From: an uncultured Roseburia sp.
GTDB lineage: Bacteria > Bacillota > Clostridia > Lachnospirales > Lachnospiraceae
Assembly: GCA_947070915.1 (NCBI GenBank)
Contig: CAMTDY010000133.1
Coordinates: 1 to 7,623 of the forward strand
DNA length: 7,623 bases
Direction: 5' to 3'
Shown: positions 1 to 6,272 of the stretch, piece by piece
How positions within the stretch are numbered: position 1 is the stretch's first letter
Layout of the letters: the number at the start of each line of letters is the position of its first letter
Notes under the pieces: generated by a model
What the model saw: the letters and a program-made list of their open reading frames with translations, nothing else
What the model was told of the DNA's origin: nothing
Databases searched by the model: none
Program-made: the position numbers and the translations under genes

Positions 1-50
1 CCACACCACGAGCCTTATCGTCGGCAGCGTCAGATGTGTATAAGAGACAG
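1..50. other. Untrimmed Illumina Nextera sequencing adapter (not genomic)
   Basis: Bases 32-50 are AGATGTGTATAAGAGACAG, the 19-bp Tn5 mosaic end used in Nextera tagmentation. Bases 18-31 are TCGTCGGCAGCGTC, the read-1 part of the same adapter. Bases 10-17, GAGCCTTA, sit where the i5 index goes and match my recollection of Nextera XT index S521. Bases 1-9 fit the expected P5 tail poorly and are probably low-quality read end. The genome sequence starts at base 51. This is not a natural IS50/Tn5 end: the read-1 primer sequence is synthetic and is directly attached. Confidence 0.97.
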
Positions 51-531
51 TTTTAACATCCTTCATAGACCCATATAACCAATTAGCAGCTTTTTTTGAG
101 CACGAAAATTTTTTAATAGTATTTAAATCAATTCTAGCTTTATTAAATTTGTGTAAAAAAACAAGTAATTTGTTATCTCTACTTGAATTATGAGAATGAA
201 GAATAATCGTTGGTACTCCTACTTTTTTACAGACTTCTAATGCCCCTATCTCAGAAAGTGAGTTTTTATGCAAGTGTACAACCGAATACTTTTCTTTTTT
301 TAAAATTAACTCAAGTTCCTTTCTTGCTAAAATGGGATGCTTCTTTCTATCTGGAATTTTATATATTTTTGATCCCAGCTCCTTAAATTTGTAATCAAAG
401 CCTCTTTCTTCTTCCCCATATTCTATAAAATCAAACTGCACCTTCTTTCTATCCATTAATTTATAGACATTAAGTAAAAAAGATTCTATTCCACCCATAA
501 CTGTATCAAGAGAAATATGTAAAACTCTCAT
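51..531 (-). CDS. Glycosyltransferase family 4, N-terminal part only (EpsF/CapM-like)
   Basis: The frame is open from an ATG at 531 to the adapter junction and gives 160 complete codons, about 40% of a usual GT4 enzyme of roughly 370 residues. The N-terminal Rossmann domain is recognisable. It has MRVLHISLD followed by GGIES at 13-17, the VVHLH strand at 84-88, LHSHNSS at 111-117 and the SCSKKAANWLYG segment at 143-154, where family members carry their acceptor-side helix. The C-terminal nucleotide-sugar domain with the EX7E motif is missing because the contig ends here. The family transfers sugar from a nucleotide-sugar to the lipid-linked repeat unit at the cytoplasmic membrane face; donor and linkage cannot be read. 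The ribosome site AGGAG (543-539) lies inside the end of the upstream gene, seven bases before the ATG, so the two are probably co-translated. Codon use is AT-rich like its neighbour. Reading on into the adapter adds the artefact peptide VSYTHLTLPT. Confidence 0.88.
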
Positions 532-533
532 TA

Positions 534-1667
534 TTACACTCCTATCACTTGATAAATTTTTTGAATCGTCTCACGTGCCTGCTCAATGTTAAAATGCTGG
601 GACTTTCTTATACAATTATTTTTAATATTATTGTCATTTAACAAAGCGAAGCATTTTTGTATTGAAACTGCAAATAAACTGCTATCTTCTGGATCAGCCA
701 GGTATCCAGTAACTCCGTCTACAATATAGTCCTTAATCCCCTGACGGTTTGACCCAACTACTGGAATTCCGGAAGCTAACATCTCTATACCAGATAATCC
801 CAGCCCCTCTTTAAAAGATGGTAATGCACCTATCTCAACTGAGTGGCAGATTTGTGCTATGTCTTTTCTAAATCCTAAAAAAGCCAGCCTAACATTTAGT
901 TCATCTGCTAATAATTTTAATTCGTTTTTTTTGCCCAATTCTGTAACCTCTCTTCCACAAATGGCATAAACAATGTCAGGATCATTCAACTCACTAATTG
1001 CCCTTATGACTATCTGATGGTTTTTATTCGTATTTAGCTCACCAATTGAAAGAATTACTTTATCCGTTGATGCAAAGCCCAAATTTTCTCTATAGGCACT
1101 TCTGTCAATTGATATATTCATAAATCTTTCTACGTTCACTCCGACACCATGCATCATAGTGACATTTTTGCACTTCATTTTTATTGCATTTTCATAATCT
1201 TCTTTGCATATGGTTATAATTCCGTCTGTATACCTTGAATAATAATTCTCAATTTTTTTAAAAAATTTTGCCTTTCTTCCATGATTTCCGCTATAAAAGG
1301 GAAATCCATGAGACGTATACATAACCCTCATACCATTTTTTCTATACTTAATACCCGACTGCCTGGCTAAAACCGCAGCAATCGTACTATGACAGTGTAA
1401 CAAATCATATTGAGTATGTTTTAAAATATTGATCAAATCTTTATATGATTTCCAAATTAAGTTCAAGTCCAAATTTCTTATAGGAAATGGAACGTGAAAT
1501 ACTTTATCACAATATTTATCAAAAAATTCTTCTGTATTTGAATCTGGGAATTCTGTATTACATGCAACATCAATTACATAATTCTTTTTAAGCAACAATT
1601 CAACGTCATTTTTTAAAAATAATGTAACTAATCCAGATGTATTTGAAACAATTAAAGCTCTTTTCAT
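534..1667 (-). CDS. Glycosyltransferase family 4 (EpsD-like) for exopolysaccharide repeat-unit assembly
   Basis: This is a complete 377-residue protein, the usual length for GT4 (GT-B fold) enzymes. The N-terminal half has the HCHS strand end at 91-94 and TSHGFPFYSG at 118-127. The latter is followed by a Y-x-R-Y-T-D-x-x-I-T-I-x-x-E-D-Y stretch to about 158, a pattern I associate with the EpsD group of Bacillus. The C-terminal half has SIGELNTNKNH at 207-217, the equivalent of the G-R-L-x-x-x-K-G donor-phosphate loop. The EX7E pair is E287 and E295 in KEGLGLSGIEML. No signal peptide or membrane helix is seen, so it should act at the cytoplasmic membrane face on the lipid-linked oligosaccharide. 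The ATG at 1667 follows AAGGAG (1680-1675) by seven bases; that site is made of the last two codons of the radical SAM gene. The downstream gene starts two bases after this stop. GC is about 33%. The donor sugar is unknown. Confidence 0.93.
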   Translation of the reverse strand: MKRALIVSNTSGLVTLFLKNDVELLLKKNYVIDVACNTEFPDSNTEEFFDKYCDKVFHVPFPIRNLDLNLIWKSYKDLINILKHTQYDLLHCHSTIAAVLARQSGIKYRKNGMRVMYTSHGFPFYSGNHGRKAKFFKKIENYYSRYTDGIITICKEDYENAIKMKCKNVTMMHGVGVNVERFMNISIDRSAYRENLGFASTDKVILSIGELNTNKNHQIVIRAISELNDPDIVYAICGREVTELGKKNELKLLADELNVRLAFLGFRKDIAQICHSVEIGALPSFKEGLGLSGIEMLASGIPVVGSNRQGIKDYIVDGVTGYLADPEDSSLFAVSIQKCFALLNDNNIKNNCIRKSQHFNIEQARETIQKIYQVIGV

Positions 1668-1671
1668 TGAA

Positions 1672-2850
1672 TTACTCCTTGTTCATCTGTGCCACAATAT
1701 CAGCCTCTACAATCTCTTCTCCCGTCTTATCAAGCAGCTGAGCCTGACTTGGCTCACTCAATCCATTATTAACAACACAATTCATATCACATGTAGTACA
1801 CTTATCCAGTTCTTCTTTCGTGATTTTGCCGTCGCGATAATCTCTGACAATTTTATTTTCGTACATACTATATTTACCACCAAATAAATGCTTCATTTTA
1901 TGAGTGATAACCCACCATGCAGGTTTCCAAATATACTTATGCATCGCAGGAGATACAGAACCAATCATCCAACACTTCCTATCACAATGATGCACCTTTT
2001 GCCTAACCCTTTCAGCCTCTGGAGAGTTCCACAGCCCACTCCATGTTTGATTGTTAAGATTCCCCATAACTTCCTTATTTATAGTGCCATTACACGGCAT
2101 TACATCACCATAAGGATCAATAAAAAATGTATCAAAGGACATATCACACGGAAGTAGCCGAGGCTGACCATAAATATAATTTATAAGACCATGATTAAAA
2201 TAAGCACGAAACCACTTCTTAGGGATATTGGATTTTAGCAGCTCATTAATAAGCTCTTCAAAATTCTTCGCAACCATTGGCCGATCATAAATAATATTTT
2301 TTGATTCTACAAAATAAAAGGAGTTATGTAGCGAAGCCGTAGCAAATTCCATATCCATTTCAGCAGAAATATTATATAAAGGAACAAGATCCTTAGCATT
2401 CTTATCTTGGACAGTCATGCCAAAACCAACATCTTTCATTCCCATTTCCCGCAACTTTCTAAGGGTCATGTACCCTCGATTAAAACCATCTTCAAGTCCA
2501 CGTATCTCATTATTAGTCCGTTCCAGCCCTTCAATGGAAATACGAATGCCAATCTGCGGAAAATCTTTTGCCAAATCAACAATACGGTCCGTAAAAAAAC
2601 CATTCGTTGAAATAACAATACGGTCACTCTTTTTGTATAGTTCATGTACTATTTCCTTCAAATCAGTACGAATAAAAGGTTCACCACCTGTAATATTAGT
2701 AAAATACATCTTAGGCAGTTTTTTAATCGTTTTCAGAGAAATTTCTTCTTCCGGTCTGGAAGGTGCTTTATATCGATTACACATAGAGCAACGTGCATTA
2801 CAACGATATGTAACTATGACCGTTCCATTTAATTTCTTTCGAGCAGACAT
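1672..2850 (-). CDS. Radical SAM protein with SPASM/twitch-like C-terminal region, in a polysaccharide operon
   Basis: The protein has 392 residues. The N-terminal radical SAM core has the cluster motif CX3CX2C at C17, C21 and C24, the S-adenosylmethionine-binding GGEP at 55-58, and STNG at 81-84. After about residue 230 comes C235-X12-G-X4-C253, which matches the first half of a SPASM domain, then G-N-L at 263-265, a W-x-x-L-W segment, and C289-X3-C293-W-M. A separate tail motif CX2CX3C lies at C351, C354 and C358. Between them, residues 303-325 are rich in Trp, Lys and hydrophobic residues and could touch the membrane. The family uses a [4Fe-4S] cluster and SAM to make a 5'-deoxyadenosyl radical. 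SPASM/twitch members include peptide-maturing enzymes and aminoglycoside dehydrogenases or epimerases. Its place between two glycosyltransferases suggests a sugar or glycan substrate, but this is inference. No peptide precursor gene is nearby. AAAGGAG (2867-2861) lies ten bases before the ATG. GC is about 30-35%. Confidence 0.93.
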   Translation of the reverse strand: MSARKKLNGTVIVTYRCNARCSMCNRYKAPSRPEEEISLKTIKKLPKMYFTNITGGEPFIRTDLKEIVHELYKKSDRIVISTNGFFTDRIVDLAKDFPQIGIRISIEGLERTNNEIRGLEDGFNRGYMTLRKLREMGMKDVGFGMTVQDKNAKDLVPLYNISAEMDMEFATASLHNSFYFVESKNIIYDRPMVAKNFEELINELLKSNIPKKWFRAYFNHGLINYIYGQPRLLPCDMSFDTFFIDPYGDVMPCNGTINKEVMGNLNNQTWSGLWNSPEAERVRQKVHHCDRKCWMIGSVSPAMHKYIWKPAWWVITHKMKHLFGGKYSMYENKIVRDYRDGKITKEELDKCTTCDMNCVVNNGLSEPSQAQLLDKTGEEIVEADIVAQMNKE

Positions 2851-2881
2851 TCTCTTTATTCTCCTTTATAGATTTCCACAT

Positions 2882-3997
2882 TTAAATATGATATAATTTC
2901 AACGTCCGTTTTACCACATCATCCCAGTTATACTTCTCACAAATAAAATCTGCAGCCCGTTCTTTCAGCCAATGTACTTCTTCTGGATGATTGCAGGAAT
3001 ATTGTAATATTTCTTGTAAATTATCCATATCCGACTTATTAAAAACAAGTGCCTTATCCTCCACAACCTCTGTACACTCTGCTATGTCTGATACCACACA
3101 GCAGTTTCCATAGCTCATTGCTTCCAGTAAACTGAGGGGCATACCTTCCAGATCAGATGGCAGACAATATACATAAGCATTACTGTACAGTTCTTGCATC
3201 ATCTGCCCCTGGACAAACCCGGTTAAAAGAATCCTGTTATCATCATTCACGAGTTTTTTTAATTCTTTCATAAATTCATCTGAATCCGAGCTGCCCCCGG
3301 CAATAACAAGCTTTTTATCTGTCCTGACCTTTTTAAATGCCTTGACTAAATATGTGATCCCCTTCTCTGGAACAAGGCGCCCCAGAAAAAGAAAGTAATT
3401 ATCCTTCTCCAGTCCAAACCGATCATAAATCAGCTGTGGATTTCGTAGAACCGGCCGATTGACACCATTTGGAATGAATATTGTTCTTCTTCCATATTCA
3501 TCTTTAAAATATTTTTGAACATTTTTTGATAGAACGATTACTTCATCTGCATACTTTGCAGCAATCTTTTCTCCAACTCTGATATAACTACTGGCAAAAC
3601 GGTTCCATTTAGATCTTTTCCAGTCAATGCCATGTATCGTTGCGATACATCGTTTACCCAATAATTTGGGGAGCCACAGCATAGCGCACGGTCCTTCTGA
3701 ATGAAAATGCACCACATCGTAATTTGAAAATGCACAGCATAAAGCCCCGAAGAAAGAGGAACTCATAGCTGCAAGTCCTTTTTTACGGATGGTAAAGACC
3801 GATTTAAGCTTTATACCTTTATATTCATCCGTCACTTTTTCATCAAATTCTTTCCCACTGACATGATGGCCAGTACGGTTGTAACAAGTGACGGAATATC
3901 CTTTCTGCACCATCCGGGTACTTAGTTCTTCCACCACAATCTCAACTCCACCTTCTCTGGATGGTACCCGCTTATGTCCCAGCATCGCAATTCTCAA
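2882..3997 (-). CDS. Glycosyltransferase family 4, first strain-specific gene after the kinase (TTG start)
   Basis: Read from TTG at 3997 the protein has 371 residues and begins with M-R-I-A-M-L-G-H-K-R-V-P-S-R-E-G-G, a typical GT4 N-terminus with its glycine-rich loop at 14-17. Further motifs are HFHSEGP at 97-103, IHGIDWKR at 121-128, the donor loop GRLVPEKG at 206-213, and the EX7E pair E284 and E292 in LEGMPLSLLEAM. It has no membrane segment and should work at the cytoplasmic membrane face on the lipid-linked repeat unit; the donor sugar is not readable. The frame stays open to an ATG at 4081, but those extra 28 residues are only the kinase's tyrosine repeat read in another frame. GGGGAGGAG (4010-4002) ends four bases before the TTG, which starts one base after the kinase stop. 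An ATG at 4012 cannot be excluded. It overlaps that Shine-Dalgarno run and has none upstream. GC, about 33-43%, is below that of the kinase. Confidence 0.92.
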   Translation of the reverse strand: MRIAMLGHKRVPSREGGVEIVVEELSTRMVQKGYSVTCYNRTGHHVSGKEFDEKVTDEYKGIKLKSVFTIRKKGLAAMSSSFFGALCCAFSNYDVVHFHSEGPCAMLWLPKLLGKRCIATIHGIDWKRSKWNRFASSYIRVGEKIAAKYADEVIVLSKNVQKYFKDEYGRRTIFIPNGVNRPVLRNPQLIYDRFGLEKDNYFLFLGRLVPEKGITYLVKAFKKVRTDKKLVIAGGSSDSDEFMKELKKLVNDDNRILLTGFVQGQMMQELYSNAYVYCLPSDLEGMPLSLLEAMSYGNCCVVSDIAECTEVVEDKALVFNKSDMDNLQEILQYSCNHPEEVHWLKERAADFICEKYNWDDVVKRTLKLYHI

Positions 3998-3998
3998 A

Positions 3999-4724
3999 CT
4001 ACTCCTCCCCATATGTCCCGTAATACTTCCCGTAGTATTTTCCATAATATTTGCCATAATACTTTCCGTAGTACTTCCCATAATACCCTTTCTTCTCCAT
4101 CGGCACCTTGTTGAGCACCGCTCCCAGGATACGGGCGCTGCTCTTTTCCAGCTGGGACTTCACTTCCTGGGCGAAATGGTAGCTGATGGCGTTGTCCTCG
4201 ATCACCAGGACGACTCCGTCGGTCTCCTTTGCCACAATGGCGGCGTCGATCACCGAGCCGAGGGGCGGGCAGTCAATCAGTACATAGTCATACTGGCTGC
4301 GGAAACCAGAAACGATGCGGGTAAACTTTTCCGTTCCGAGAAGCTCAGCCGGGTTTGGGGCATAGGGACCAGACAGGATCATATGCATGTTGGGGATGTC
4401 TGTCTCAAGCAGGACATCTTCCAGAGAGGACTGTCCCGACAGGTAATTGGTGAGGCCGGCGTCCACCGCACCCAGTTTGTAGCGCCCCGCCAGAACAGAT
4501 TTGCGCAGGTCCGCATCGATGAGAAGGACTTTCTTTTCGTTCTCTGCGAAAGAACGGCTGAGATTAAAAGTTACGCTTGATTTGCCCTCATTGGGAGTGC
4601 TGCTGGTGAAAGCAATGGTGTGGATATCCTCACCGCTGAACTGGATGTTTGTTCTCAGTGTTTTGAAAGATTCATTGGAACGGTAGCTAAGCTTGTCCAC
4701 TTTGCCAAACTCGATCTTCTTCAT
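3999..4724 (-). CDS. cpsD: Bacterial tyrosine kinase of the CpsD/YwqD type (capsule polysaccharide co-regulator)
   Basis: This cytoplasmic BY-kinase has 241 residues, the normal length for the separate-kinase form of Gram-positive bacteria. The Walker A loop is STPNEGKSS at 42-50, Walker A' is LLIDADLRKS at 67-76 and Walker B is VLIDCPPLG at 148-156. An E-x-x-K-x-x-R sequence at E18, K21 and R24 sits where the family has its EX2RX2R ring-assembly motif; Lys replaces the first Arg. The tail from 214 to 238 holds 13 tyrosines: six Tyr-Tyr pairs in Y-Y-G-K units, then Y238. In the family the partner Wzz-type protein activates the kinase, the tail tyrosines are phosphorylated between subunits, and the PHP phosphatase removes the phosphates; this cycle controls polymer length and export. 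Both partners are encoded just upstream. The start ATG overlaps the Wzz stop (ATGA), with GGGAGG nine bases before it. GC is about 55%. The symbol is by family and order only. Confidence 0.95.
   Translation of the reverse strand: MKKIEFGKVDKLSYRSNESFKTLRTNIQFSGEDIHTIAFTSSTPNEGKSSVTFNLSRSFAENEKKVLLIDADLRKSVLAGRYKLGAVDAGLTNYLSGQSSLEDVLLETDIPNMHMILSGPYAPNPAELLGTEKFTRIVSGFRSQYDYVLIDCPPLGSVIDAAIVAKETDGVVLVIEDNAISYHFAQEVKSQLEKSSARILGAVLNKVPMEKKGYYGKYYGKYYGKYYGKYYGKYYGTYGEE
4002..4010 (-). promoter_or_regulatory. Ribosome binding site that decides the TTG start at 3997
   Basis: The minus strand reads GGGGAGGAG here, formed by the last three sense codons of the kinase (Gly-Glu-Glu). It ends four bases before the TTG at 3997 and sixteen bases before the next in-frame ATG at 3985. 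No comparable site lies before the ATGs at 4012 or 4081, so TTG is the best-supported start. Confidence 0.75.
4011..4085 (-). repeat. Degenerate 12-bp tandem repeat encoding Tyr-Tyr-Gly-Lys units in the kinase tail
   Basis: Six consecutive 12-base units run from 4085 to 4014, each reading TAY TAY GGN AAR on the minus strand except the last, which ends in ACA (Thr). A single TAT follows. All units stay in frame. They differ at third codon positions (TAC or TAT; GGG, GGA or GGC; AAG or AAA), so the protein repeat is far better conserved than the DNA. Gain or loss of units would change the number of tyrosines by two without a frameshift. Confidence 0.93.
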
Positions 4725-5497
4725 TCGTCACTGCCTCCCTTTTTTCTTTTACTTCGTTTGCGGCGCTTTTTCGCCGCCTGTTTTGCCAGCGCTTCCCGCT
4801 GTCCCTCACGGACGCCGCTCTCGTCTATTGGCAGGATACCGATGGTATTGAGCCCCAGATACTTCTCGATGTCCTCCGAACTTTTGATCGTGTCGTCCAT
4901 CAGATAGCGCACGCTGATGCAGACAGCAGCGAACAGGATTCCGATAATTCCTGCAATAAAAGAATTTCTGCCTGTCAGGGGACTGGTCTTGTATTCTGCC
5001 ACATGGCCTTTTTCAATGACACCCGGCTCATTGATATCCATCAGCTCTGCAATCCTGTTCCTGGATATTTCTGCATACTGGTCCACGATCTGCTTCGCAA
5101 GATGGGGATCCGGGTTTGTTACAGTGATAGTAAGGATCCGGGTATCCGCTGGGTTTTCTACTGTTGTGACCTTCAGAAGTTCTTCGTAGGTCATGTCCAG
5201 ATCAAGATTTTCTATGACTTCCTCCACCACCGGACGGCTCTGGGCTACTACAATGTAGTCCTGGGTCAGCTGGGTTCCGATGGCGAGATCCGAAAGCGAG
5301 GCAATGGAAGTCGTGTTGCTAAGGATACAGAGCTGCGTTGTAGACGCATAGATCGGGGTTATGATAAATTTACAGATCACCCCGGCCCCCCCTGCGAAAA
5401 TAATTCCTGCCAATAGGATGATCCATACTCTTGACAGAAGAACATGGAACAGCTCCCTCAGATCAATTTCTATTTCATCTTCCTCGTTATGATACAT
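4721..5497 (-). CDS. cpsC: Wzz/YveK-type chain-length protein and tyrosine-kinase activator
   Basis: Read from the ATG at 5497 the protein has 258 residues. It has a short acidic N-terminus (NEEDEIEIDLREL) typical of the Wzz domain, a first membrane helix at about 25-45, an outside domain of roughly 130 residues, a second helix at about 179-197 and a cytoplasmic end. Family members set polysaccharide chain length, and their inner C-terminal segment activates the tyrosine kinase encoded next. The proline-rich stretch normally found before the second helix is reduced here to K-T-S-P-L. The tail is unusual: at about 244-254 it reads KKRRKRSKRKK before a short acidic end. The open frame reaches a TTG at 5509, but that codon runs straight into the ribosome site GGAGG (5507-5503), which fits the 5497 ATG at five bases. 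The stop overlaps the kinase start. The symbol is by family and gene order only. Confidence 0.93.
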   Translation of the reverse strand: MYHNEEDEIEIDLRELFHVLLSRVWIILLAGIIFAGGAGVICKFIITPIYASTTQLCILSNTTSIASLSDLAIGTQLTQDYIVVAQSRPVVEEVIENLDLDMTYEELLKVTTVENPADTRILTITVTNPDPHLAKQIVDQYAEISRNRIAELMDINEPGVIEKGHVAEYKTSPLTGRNSFIAGIIGILFAAVCISVRYLMDDTIKSSEDIEKYLGLNTIGILPIDESGVREGQREALAKQAAKKRRKRSKRKKGGSDE

Positions 5498-5502
5498 CTT
5501 AT

Positions 5503-5507
5503 CCTCC
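5503..5507 (-). promoter_or_regulatory. Ribosome binding site setting the Wzz start at 5497
   Basis: GGAGG on the minus strand, five bases before the ATG at 5497. The upstream in-frame TTG at 5509 shares a base with this site and so cannot use it; it has only AT-rich sequence before it. The 52-base gap between the phosphatase stop and this start holds nothing else that I can recognise. Confidence 0.85.
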
Positions 5508-5549
5508 AATTAAAAACGATATTTTTTCTGCAGGCCCTGCTGCGTTGTC

Positions 5550-6272
5550 TTACAAAAATGTTTTCTCCAGTATGTGGATGGCATTCTCCCTTACCAGGGC
5601 TTTCGCCGGTTCTTCGCCACATGTATTTTTAACTGCTTCATACACAGCCTGCATCTTCGGGGGACGCTCCGTCTCATTGTGACAGTCGCTCCCAAGAAAG
5701 TGGATAAAACCGTTAACGACGAGCTTCCGGCACATGCGGACCCGCTTGTCCCATATTTTCCCCAGCAGGCTACGGCCATTCATCTGCATAAGCGCACCGA
5801 TCTTTTCCAGCTCAAAAAGGCGGTCATACTGATTCATCAGACACCCATAGCGTTCAATATGGGCAATTATGGGAATGGCACCCTGCAGGCACAGTTCGCG
5901 GATCCCCTCCCAGATCTCCTGATATGAACTCCTAGGAAAAAATTCCACAAGAAGATAGCGGCTCCGGGCCAGCGTCGGGATCTCTCCCCGGCGGTATGCC
6001 TCCGGAATTTCTGGTGAGAACAGCACCTCACTGCCTGGATGTACCGTAATCCCCAGAGACAGTTCCCTGGCGGCCTGATTTACCTGCCCGGTCAGTTCCT
6101 GAATCCTTTCGGATGACTGGCGGTTATTTTCCAGGTCAAAATGCGGCGTGGCAATAATATCCGTAACGCCCTCTTCTGCCTGAAGCTTAAGCATCCTTCT
6201 AGTCTGTTCCCAGTCCTCCGCTCCATCGTCAATTCCCGGAAGTATGTGGGTATGAATATCTACAAATCTCAT
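5550..6272 (-). CDS. cpsB: PHP-family protein-tyrosine phosphatase (CpsB/YwqE type)
   Basis: From the ATG at 6272 the protein has 240 residues, the usual size. It opens with MRFVDIHTHILPGIDDG, the metal-binding DIHTH motif (5-9) at the very N-terminus as in CpsB/CapC/YwqE. Further metal or active-site motifs are TPHF at 42-45, GSEVLF at 80-85, AHIERY at 137-142 and GSDCH at 194-198. The family is a metal-dependent phosphatase in the cytoplasm that removes phosphate from the tyrosine tail of the BY-kinase, here encoded two genes downstream. The frame is open to an ATG at 6347, but those 25 residues only overlap the previous gene and precede the conserved first motif. AAAGGAG (6286-6280) fits the 6272 start with seven bases. 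The ATG shares one base with the stop of the sugar transferase (TGATG), which indicates coupled translation. The symbol is by family only; ywqE would serve equally. Confidence 0.95.
   Translation of the reverse strand: MRFVDIHTHILPGIDDGAEDWEQTRRMLKLQAEEGVTDIIATPHFDLENNRQSSERIQELTGQVNQAARELSLGITVHPGSEVLFSPEIPEAYRRGEIPTLARSRYLLVEFFPRSSYQEIWEGIRELCLQGAIPIIAHIERYGCLMNQYDRLFELEKIGALMQMNGRSLLGKIWDKRVRMCRKLVVNGFIHFLGSDCHNETERPPKMQAVYEAVKNTCGEEPAKALVRENAIHILEKTFL

Noticed and set aside
32..50. Tn5/IS50 mosaic end as evidence of a mobile element
   Set aside because: It is directly joined to the synthetic read-1 primer sequence and an index-like block at the contig end, so it comes from library preparation.
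2851..2881. RiPP precursor or other small gene in front of the radical SAM gene
   Set aside because: The gap is only 31 bases. An ATG right after the stop at 2882 opens a frame that runs into the radical SAM gene out of frame and has no ribosome site of its own.
2417..2896. Plus-strand frame (159 codons) and two smaller ones opposite the radical SAM gene
   Set aside because: They are antisense shadows of the conserved CX3CX2C and GGEP regions, with no family resemblance.
4012..4081. ATG starts at 4081 and 4012 for the glycosyltransferase
   Set aside because: Neither has a ribosome site before it, and the added residues come from the kinase repeat in another frame. 4012 remains a minor possibility.
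3888..4580. Plus-strand open frame (230 codons) opposite the kinase and glycosyltransferase start
   Set aside because: It crosses two real minus-strand genes and the tyrosine repeat. Its hydrophobic stretch is just the repeat read in antisense.
5510..5549. Possible terminator in the gap after the phosphatase gene
   Set aside because: The GCAGGGCCTGC palindrome has only one unpaired central base, too small a loop for its five-base arms, and no U-run follows directly. The AT-only inverted repeat beside it is too weak.
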